Below are positions 13,656 through 18,709 of a stretch of 20,068 nucleotides of DNA, in pieces. A program made the translations under genes and the position numbers. This DNA is from a virus. Under the pieces are notes generated by a model that made no database searches, was not told the origin of the DNA, and saw nothing but the letters and a program-made list of their open reading frames with translations. The first letter of the stretch is position 1. Every line of letters starts with the position of its first letter. Where the stretch lies: positions 1 through 20,068 of IMG/VR virus record IMGVR_UViG_3300042868_005937; one strand, given 5' to 3'.

Positions 13656-13663
13656 TATTTATG
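13656..13663 (+). promoter_or_regulatory. TATTTATG box before the 13668 gene
   Basis: This is a one-base variant of the TATTTATA box, 4 bases before ATG 13668 and just downstream of the terminator at 13619-13644, so a new transcript must start here. Confidence 0.5.
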
Positions 13664-13667
13664 TTTA

Positions 13668-14105
13668 ATGGAGAAGATTAAATTAACGGAACAAGATTTA
13701 ACCAATATAGTTAAACGAATAATATTGGAGGATGAAAAACCTAAAAAGAAATTATTTGTCCCAAGAAAAATTGATGAAAGAAAGATTGAACATCAAAAAA
13801 TAATTGATGGTGAAGTAGAAAAGATTAAAAAAAGTCCTTTTGGTTCAATATCAAAAAAATTTTTATTTGAGTGGTTACAGGAAAATAATTTAGATCAAGA
13901 ACTAAAACTTTCTTACAAAGGTCCATCTTTAGGTGAAGTAGGTATGACATCATATGATAATTCAAAAGGTGAAGTTACACTATTTTTAGAATCAAAAGTA
14001 ACATCTTTAGGTAATGTAGGGATACGTTTTAAAATATCCGACATTCAAATAGGGTATGTTGAACCAAATGAAATGGGAGATGATAAATTTTATCCAATAG
14101 ATTAA
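13668..14105 (+). CDS. Small protein with LTEQDL leader and KLFVPRK segment (145 aa)
   Basis: I choose ATG 13668 (MEKIKLTEQDLTNIVKRIIL) over an upstream in-frame start because the terminator T-run and TATTTATG box would otherwise lie inside the gene. The N-terminus (L-T-E-x-D-L-x-x-I-V-K-R-I-I-x-E) resembles a leader that I recall in front of many unrelated proteins of large environmental phages; I-L-E at 19-21 is a possible prohead-protease site. Then comes 'KKKLFVPRKIDER' (26-38), shared with the next gene and, as KLFIPR, with the lysozyme fusion. The C-terminal half is a glycine-containing beta domain ('LGEVGMTSYDNSKGEVTLFL'). Function unknown; virion-borne is an inference. Confidence 0.82.
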   Translation: MEKIKLTEQDLTNIVKRIILEDEKPKKKLFVPRKIDERKIEHQKIIDGEVEKIKKSPFGSISKKFLFEWLQENNLDQELKLSYKGPSLGEVGMTSYDNSKGEVTLFLESKVTSLGNVGIRFKISDIQIGYVEPNEMGDDKFYPID

Positions 14106-14107
14106 TC

Positions 14108-14596
14108 ATGAAAATAGTTATAACTGAAGAACAAAAGAAAAAGTTATTTGTCCCAAGAAAAATTGATGAGAGACAGGGACAATTAAAAAAAGAATTGGTT
14201 AAAAAAACCAAAGAACTTCTTTCACGTTTTAATATAACTGAAATAATGAATCATGGTCGTATTGATGATTATGATGAAGTAATAACCGCTGAAGATCATT
14301 TAGATGATGCCTATGAAAAAGTTATTATTGACGGTAAAAACTATCACGGATTTCCAAAAATGGATGACGTTGATGACGAAACAATAGATTTTTTAAACGA
14401 ATGGGAAGAAATGTTGGCAACATACTTAAATACAATTATGCCACAACCATCAGATGAAAGCATATATAAGTCAGAACCTAATGTTATTGGTAGAATGTAT
14501 AGAATAGATATTACCCCATCAAAAATAGATATTAGTTTTTCTTATGCTATTGTGGAATACATTAATAAAGAAGGTAAAGAAACTATTACCCTTTAA
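14108..14596 (+). CDS. Small protein with ITEEQ leader and KLFVPRK segment (162 aa)
   Basis: The start is ATG 14108, 2 bases after the stop of the preceding gene. The leader is much shorter (MKIVITEEQKKKLFVPRKID), with I-T-E at 5-7 and the same KKKLFVPRKIDER segment at 10-22; the DNA of this segment is nearly identical in both genes, so it was copied recently or is under strong constraint. A charged helix follows (25-40), then an acidic middle and a strand-rich C-terminus ('YRIDITPSKIDISFSYAIVEYIN'). The two small genes form one transcript ended by the hairpin at 14604-14623. The 3' end overlaps the convergent minus-strand gene by 11 bases. Confidence 0.82.
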   Translation: MKIVITEEQKKKLFVPRKIDERQGQLKKELVKKTKELLSRFNITEIMNHGRIDDYDEVITAEDHLDDAYEKVIIDGKNYHGFPKMDDVDDETIDFLNEWEEMLATYLNTIMPQPSDESIYKSEPNVIGRMYRIDITPSKIDISFSYAIVEYINKEGKETITL

Positions 14597-14828
14597 TATC
14601 ATCAACCCAAATAGGGGTTTTTTCTCCAACGTAAGCACCTGAAACATTAAAATCAAAGTATTCAATAGCCTCCACCTCATTCATTTCCCTACAAAGGATT
14701 TGAATACATTTAGAGACAGAATAAACCAATCTCATAGATTTGGTATCGACACCGATAAGAGCTTCGTCAAAACCATCGGCTTTAAGGAAACTCTCATCGG
14801 GGTATCTTTCAATAATACTATCAATCAT
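14586..14828 (-). CDS. Conserved small phage protein of unknown function (80 aa)
   Basis: The sequence 'RYPDESFLKADGFDEALIGV' followed by 'MRLVYSVSKCIQIL', 'EAIEYFDFNVSGAYVGEKTP' and 'IWVDD' matches a family that I recall from many tailed phages, including cyanophages; its function is not known to me. It is short, soluble and mixed alpha/beta. ATG 14828 overlaps the stop of the upstream WC-motif gene by 1 base (TAATG), so the two are translationally coupled. The 3' end runs into the convergent plus-strand gene and holds that gene's terminator inside its coding sequence. Confidence 0.88.
   Translation of the reverse strand: MIDSIIERYPDESFLKADGFDEALIGVDTKSMRLVYSVSKCIQILCREMNEVEAIEYFDFNVSGAYVGEKTPIWVDDIKG
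14604..14623 (+). terminator. Rho-independent terminator for the plus-strand block
   Basis: AACCC (14604-14608) pairs with GGGTT (14615-14619) around a 6-base loop, followed by a run of T to 14623. It lies 8 bases past the stop of the 14108 gene but within the minus-strand coding sequence 14586-14828. Confidence 0.65.
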
Positions 14829-15607
14829 TAGGCTTTAGCCTTTATATTAGGTCTATCCTCAATGTGTTTGATAACCGAATCATAAAGGTTAATAAACATT
14901 TCTTTGGTTCTACTACCAAATACAACGTCTTTTACTTCAGTTTTGGTATCTTGAACGTTCCAGAATTCAATGTATTTTTGAATTGCTGTGAATTTCTTAC
15001 CTTTAGTATCTAATCTACTAAAATCTGAACCCAATTTATCGGATGGTAAATAAATACCATAAGTTTCCTTTTGGTGATTTTTCTTAGAGATAAAGTAAAT
15101 CAATACGCTCTTAGAGTATGAATAGAAGTGGTTTGATGTATCTTTTGAAGCTGTACACCATTTAGTACTAGAACCATATGTTAATGACGCTTCATAGGTT
15201 AAAGGTGTTCCGATGATATATTCATCATCTTCAAAATACTTATGAAACTCTTTCTCCCTACGTTTCAACTCACGTTGTTGTTTAGCAGATTCCAAAATTT
15301 TATTGAAATCCTCAACTGATTTATATTTAAAGATGTCTGAATCAGTACCTTTAATAAATCCTTCTTTAGCCAACTCATCAAAATCAGTACAATCTTTATT
15401 GAAATCGTTTTCCAACCAATCAGTAAATTCGTCAAGAATTGACTTTTTAAGGTTTTCAATTTCATCAGTACAAGACACTAACCATTTAGTGTATTTAAAC
15501 TGACTTGACTTATTCTGAGCCGATGGGTCATACTTTTTTAATAAATCCAAAAGATCGATTGACAATTGATCTTTATATTTTTCTTTGATGTCTGTGATAC
15601 TAATCAT
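14828..15607 (-). CDS. WC-motif family protein D (259 aa)
   Basis: This is the shortest of the four paralogues. Family marks in order are 'IKEKYKDQLS' (7-16), 'FKYTKWLVS' (37-45), 'DIFKYKSVEDFNKIL' (91-105), 'YFEDDEYIIGTPLTYEAS' (124-141), and the core 'YGSSTKWCTASKDTSNHFYSY' with Trp150-Cys151, then 'LIYFISKK'. The central Gly of the core (YGxGT) is replaced by Ser. After the core the chain continues about 90 residues to 'IKAKA', ending before the long tails seen in the others. The start is ATG 15607, with a possible GGA ribosome site 8-10 bases upstream and a promoter further up. It is coupled to the small conserved gene after it. Function unknown. Confidence 0.85.
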   Translation of the reverse strand: MISITDIKEKYKDQLSIDLLDLLKKYDPSAQNKSSQFKYTKWLVSCTDEIENLKKSILDEFTDWLENDFNKDCTDFDELAKEGFIKGTDSDIFKYKSVEDFNKILESAKQQRELKRREKEFHKYFEDDEYIIGTPLTYEASLTYGSSTKWCTASKDTSNHFYSYSKSVLIYFISKKNHQKETYGIYLPSDKLGSDFSRLDTKGKKFTAIQKYIEFWNVQDTKTEVKDVVFGSRTKEMFINLYDSVIKHIEDRPNIKAKA

Positions 15608-15635
15608 ATTTTTTATCCGTTTTTAAATTATACTA

Positions 15636-15666
15636 CAAATATATTTCTTTTTTTTACAATTACAAA
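15636..15666 (-). promoter_or_regulatory. Bacteroidota-type promoter for the 15607 operon
   Basis: TTTG (15663-15666), 19 nt, TATATTTG (15636-15643). The ATG is 28 nt downstream of the -7 box, so unlike most promoters here it yields a short leader of about 20 nt carrying CGGATAAA. Confidence 0.65.
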
Positions 15667-16358
15667 TTAATTTCTTTTAATATTTCTAATACTTCATATT
15701 TCATATATGGTAAAGGAACTCTATCAAAATCCATAGTTTCTCTATTCCACCATAAAATCTTTAATTCCCTAAGTTTTTTACCTGTTCTTAATTGATACAT
15801 ATAAGCATAAAAACTTAATTGTATCGCATAAGCATTATATGAACAATCTGACAAATGTGATAAACAACCCTTCATCCAATTACCATAATCATTCTTATAT
15901 GTTAATTTTTTATTGGATTTGTAGTCATTAATATCAAAAAAATCACCATAATCCAACACTAAATCGGATGTTCCAGCAACTTTATATTCATCAATCCATA
16001 AACACTCCTCAGCCATTATGGTTTCAGCCCTTAATAAATCTAATCTCTTAAAAGCCTCAATAACCTGTTTTTCATAATCATCTGTTGGAAAATAAAATCC
16101 TTTGGCATTAATATAATCTTCAATCGGATTATGAACTTTATAAGTCCCAAAATCAGTTGCTTCCTTATTAATGGCTCTCCACTCAGCAATTATATCTTCT
16201 TTCTTTCTACCATCACGTCTTGCAATTGCCGAAGCAATTTTATCCTCCTCAAACTTAACCTTATATTTACCTAAGATTGCTGATATTGACGTGTATTGCT
16301 CACCTGTCTCCCTATTGAAGTATTTATGTTCAACCGGTTCTAAATATACTTTATTCAT
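15660..16358 (-). CDS. PD-(D/E)XK family nuclease, RecB/Cas4-exonuclease-like (232 aa)
   Basis: The start is ATG 16358 (MNKVYLEPVEHKYFNRETG), 6 bases after the stop of the peptidase gene; a longer reading would need TTG. Motifs, numbered from this start, are His76 in 'YKVHNPIEDYI', Glu118 in 'AEECLWIDE', Asp132 in 'GTSDLVLDYG', Asp145-x-Lys147 in 'INDYKSNKK' and Gln180 in 'IQLSFYAYMY'. This H/E/D/D-x-K/Q-x3-Y layout is that of RecB-type nucleases; two metal ions bound by the acidic residues cut DNA. An opening 'YTSISAILGKYK' is also usual in these phage exonucleases. It likely acts in phage recombination, replication or host DNA breakdown. It has no Cas4-type cysteine cluster. The gene is transcribed with the M20-type peptidase. 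Confidence 0.88.
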   Translation of the reverse strand: MNKVYLEPVEHKYFNRETGEQYTSISAILGKYKVKFEEDKIASAIARRDGRKKEDIIAEWRAINKEATDFGTYKVHNPIEDYINAKGFYFPTDDYEKQVIEAFKRLDLLRAETIMAEECLWIDEYKVAGTSDLVLDYGDFFDINDYKSNKKLTYKNDYGNWMKGCLSHLSDCSYNAYAIQLSFYAYMYQLRTGKKLRELKILWWNRETMDFDRVPLPYMKYEVLEILKEINL

Positions 16359-16364
16359 TATCAA

Positions 16365-17546
16365 TTAGTCAAGATAAAAAGGTGTGTCTTTATATTCTTC
16401 CATTACTTCAGTTATACTCTCACCCCCATTAAAATCATCAATATAATAATGAAGTCCATCAAAAATAAAGGAAAATTCATCATCACTCATATTGAATTTG
16501 GTTTTGTAATACTTTTTAATCTTTGTCCTAATTTCATCTTGTGATAAATATTTTTTACCACCACTCCAATTACCGTTAGAACTCCCACTATAACCATAAG
16601 CATATCCATTACCACTCCCATAATTATAAGATTGTCCATTACCAGAAGTATTAGAATTATATGTGGTGTATGTAGATTCTTGTTGTTCAAATGATTGTTT
16701 TTCATTACCCAATCTTTCAATAATAGCCACCGATAAATCATAAGCAATTTCAATACCATCAATTAAAACACATTCGTTAGCAGTATGATACTGATAATAA
16801 GCCGCAGGTAAATTAATACACTCAAAGTCAAATTTCTTAGTTAATTGACTAACATCAGTAAATGGATGACGAGCAAATATTCTTACACCATGATCATATA
16901 ATAAATCACCAATCTTACCCTCAAATTTATTCTTACCTGTTTCTTCATCAATAACTACACCAGGTTTAGCCCATTCACTACTGAATAATTGATAACCTGA
17001 ACAATACCAAGAAATTGTATCATTTTCAGGTGAATCGTGTTGAATTGTATAAGCCACATTTCCAAAGAAATCAGGATCAGCCTCTTTTGAACCAATACAA
17101 CCAATTTCTTCTGAAACAAAGAAAGCACATTTCATAACGTCAAACTTATCCATTATTTCAAGAGCCAAGAAAATACCTGCTTTATCATCACCACCACAAC
17201 CAGTTCTATTGGTATTAGTATGTGGCTTACCTTTAACATAACCACGAAGAACTTGTTGTCCCTCACATACTGATGAGTAATCAGTTTTACTCTTAACATA
17301 TGTTTCCTCAACAATATCAATACCCTCATATTCAATTTTATGAACAGTATCCATATGTGCAACCATACAAGGGTAAAATTCAGATTCACCTTTAGTTAGG
17401 TAAATATTACCTATTTTATCGGTATAATGTGGAATGTTACGACTTGTAGCCCAATCCGCAATGTATTTACGAACTTTTTCTTCCCTACCATACAACGATG
17501 GGATTGAAAGGATTTTCTTCAATCTTTCTAATTTATTATTATCCAT
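16365..17546 (-). CDS. M20-type (PepT/PepV-like) zinc aminopeptidase with an extra C-terminal domain (393 aa)
   Basis: The catalytic domain (1-280) carries all co-catalytic zinc residues: His64 and Asp66 in 'VAHMDTV', Asp120 in 'GCGGDDKAG', the base Glu146 with Glu147 in 'SEEIGCIGS', Asp171 in 'QHDSPE', and His254 in 'QYHTANE'. The family removes N-terminal residues from short peptides in the cytosol. A low-complexity linker rich in Gly, Asn, Ser and Tyr (about 296-330) then leads to a helical domain of about 60 residues (331-393) that the family lacks. The start is ATG 17546, 4 bases after a TACATTTG box. The gene leads an operon with the PD-(D/E)XK nuclease. Cytosolic M20 peptidases are unusual in phages; supply of amino acids or removal of a host peptide are both open. 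Confidence 0.9.
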   Translation of the reverse strand: MDNNKLERLKKILSIPSLYGREEKVRKYIADWATSRNIPHYTDKIGNIYLTKGESEFYPCMVAHMDTVHKIEYEGIDIVEETYVKSKTDYSSVCEGQQVLRGYVKGKPHTNTNRTGCGGDDKAGIFLALEIMDKFDVMKCAFFVSEEIGCIGSKEADPDFFGNVAYTIQHDSPENDTISWYCSGYQLFSSEWAKPGVVIDEETGKNKFEGKIGDLLYDHGVRIFARHPFTDVSQLTKKFDFECINLPAAYYQYHTANECVLIDGIEIAYDLSVAIIERLGNEKQSFEQQESTYTTYNSNTSGNGQSYNYGSGNGYAYGYSGSSNGNWSGGKKYLSQDEIRTKIKKYYKTKFNMSDDEFSFIFDGLHYYIDDFNGGESITEVMEEYKDTPFYLD

Positions 17547-17550
17547 ACCA

Positions 17551-17582
17551 CAAATGTAATACTATTTTTTCTAATTTCCAAA
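17551..17582 (-). promoter_or_regulatory. Bacteroidota-type promoter for the peptidase operon
   Basis: TTTG (17579-17582), 20 nt, TACATTTG (17551-17558), and the ATG 4 nt downstream. The -33 box lies at the 3' end of the gene upstream. Confidence 0.7.
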
Positions 17583-17825
17583 ATATTTTTTCCATAAATC
17601 ACTAACTTTACAATTATTTTTTATAACTGATTGAAATTCAGTAATCCTTATATATCTATAATTTAGTTTTGAATAACTATTAAACCCATATTTTTGAATA
17701 TAGTTAAATAAACCTCTTTCATCGGCATAATAAGCAACAAATTCGTGTTCATTTATTTTTTTATAAATAACTTCTTCATTACCACTAAATATCAGGTATT
17801 TATTTAAATTTTTTAATGATTTCAT
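17571..17825 (-). CDS. Small hypothetical protein (84 aa)
   Basis: The start is ATG 17825 (MKSLKNLNKYLIFSGNEEVI), 4 bases after a TATATTTG box. The protein has an 'EFVAYYADERGLFNYIQKYG' middle with many Tyr, then 'YRYIRITEFQSVIKNN' and a basic C-terminus. No family is recognised. It lies between a strong terminator (17862-17889) and the promoter of the peptidase gene, which starts inside its 3' end, so it forms its own unit. Confidence 0.7.
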   Translation of the reverse strand: MKSLKNLNKYLIFSGNEEVIYKKINEHEFVAYYADERGLFNYIQKYGFNSYSKLNYRYIRITEFQSVIKNNCKVSDLWKKYFGN

Positions 17826-17829
17826 TTAA

Positions 17830-17837
17830 CAAATATA
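17830..17837 (-). promoter_or_regulatory. Bacteroidota-type -7 box for the gene at 17825
   Basis: TATATTTG on the minus strand, 4 nt before ATG 17825. No TTTG at -33; the spacer instead holds T-rich sequence leading into the terminator. Confidence 0.55.
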
Positions 17838-17861
17838 TTATATTTTTTTTAAAATGAAAAA

Positions 17862-17889
17862 CCCACAACTAAAAAAAATTTAGTGTGGG
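17862..17889 (-). terminator. Terminator of the head-gene transcript
   Basis: The arms 17862-17873 (CCCACAACTAAA) and 17879-17889 (TTTAGTGTGGG) pair with one bulged A. On the minus strand the hairpin is followed by TTTTT (17857-17861), fitting an intrinsic terminator. It lies 37 bases past the stop of the 17927 gene; a T run on the other side may make it work in both directions. Confidence 0.8.
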
Positions 17890-17926
17890 CTTTTACTTTT
17901 TGAACTCCGGGAAAAGGTCAATATGT

Positions 17927-18670
17927 TTAGATTGTTTCCAAATCTGATTTTAACTTGATTAATTTAATAATACTATCTTTTTTATCTTCCGATGAATAAG
18001 ATTCCAATTTTAATTTAACTTTTGAAAGTTTTTCTTTTAATTCTGTATCACCAATATTAATTTTAGAATCAACTAATTCTAAGTTTTCTTTAATTATACT
18101 TTCTTCAATTGAAGATAATTTATTTTCATCGTTACCAATCATTGTTTTAACTAAATCTTTTTCCCATTCAGTTAAATGTTCATATTTTTTATTGAACTTC
18201 TTAGCAATTAAATTAGTATAAACTTTTATTGGTAGTGTTCCCTCAACTACATTATCCGATACAGATTTTTGTGTTAATAAATGTGATACCAAATATTTTT
18301 TAGCATTCATTCTACCTTCAATTAAATTAGATTTAGTATCCCTAATTAAAATATCAATATTCTCTAATAATGTTTCTTTCGTATATACCTTATCTGATTT
18401 ATATTTTAAAATAAAATCGTGTGCAATTGAAAAGTCATTTTCTAACGATTTAAGATAATCTATACTTTCATTCAAATAAGTAGTCGCATCCGACACATCA
18501 TCAAATTTCTTATTTTCAATATTAGAATATGTTATGTAATATTCTTTAATTGTTTTATTGTTTTTAAGTATGTTATAAAACTCCTTAAATAGTCTTTTAA
18601 ACTTATCTTTATCTGAATACGATTCAAATAAAATGTTATTTATATCTTGTTTAATTTTACCAAATGTCAT
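17927..18670 (-). CDS. Helical hypothetical protein next to the portal, possible head-core component (247 aa)
   Basis: I do not recognise a family. The chain is Lys- and Glu-rich and predicted almost all helix ('DKDKFKRLFKEFYNILKNNK' near the start, coiled segments to the end 'KLIKLKSDLETI'), with no membrane segment. It lies directly after the portal gene in the same direction, where T4 has the small prohead-core genes 67 and 68 and then the protease gene 21. The N-terminus MTFGKIKQDINNILFE|SYSD has an L-x-E at 14-16, as expected for a prohead-protease cut like those in T4 capsid-targeted proteins. That role is inferred from position and pattern only. A TATTTATT lies 20-27 bases before ATG 18670. 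Confidence 0.75.
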   Translation of the reverse strand: MTFGKIKQDINNILFESYSDKDKFKRLFKEFYNILKNNKTIKEYYITYSNIENKKFDDVSDATTYLNESIDYLKSLENDFSIAHDFILKYKSDKVYTKETLLENIDILIRDTKSNLIEGRMNAKKYLVSHLLTQKSVSDNVVEGTLPIKVYTNLIAKKFNKKYEHLTEWEKDLVKTMIGNDENKLSSIEESIIKENLELVDSKINIGDTELKEKLSKVKLKLESYSSEDKKDSIIKLIKLKSDLETI

Positions 18671-18709
18671 AGTTGTATTTTTTATACTAATAAATATACG
18701 ATTATTAAA

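Noticed and set aside
13632-13667. Longer N-terminus for the 13668 gene
   Set aside because: It would translate the terminator T run and the TATTTATG box; the LTEQDL leader begins naturally at ATG 13668.
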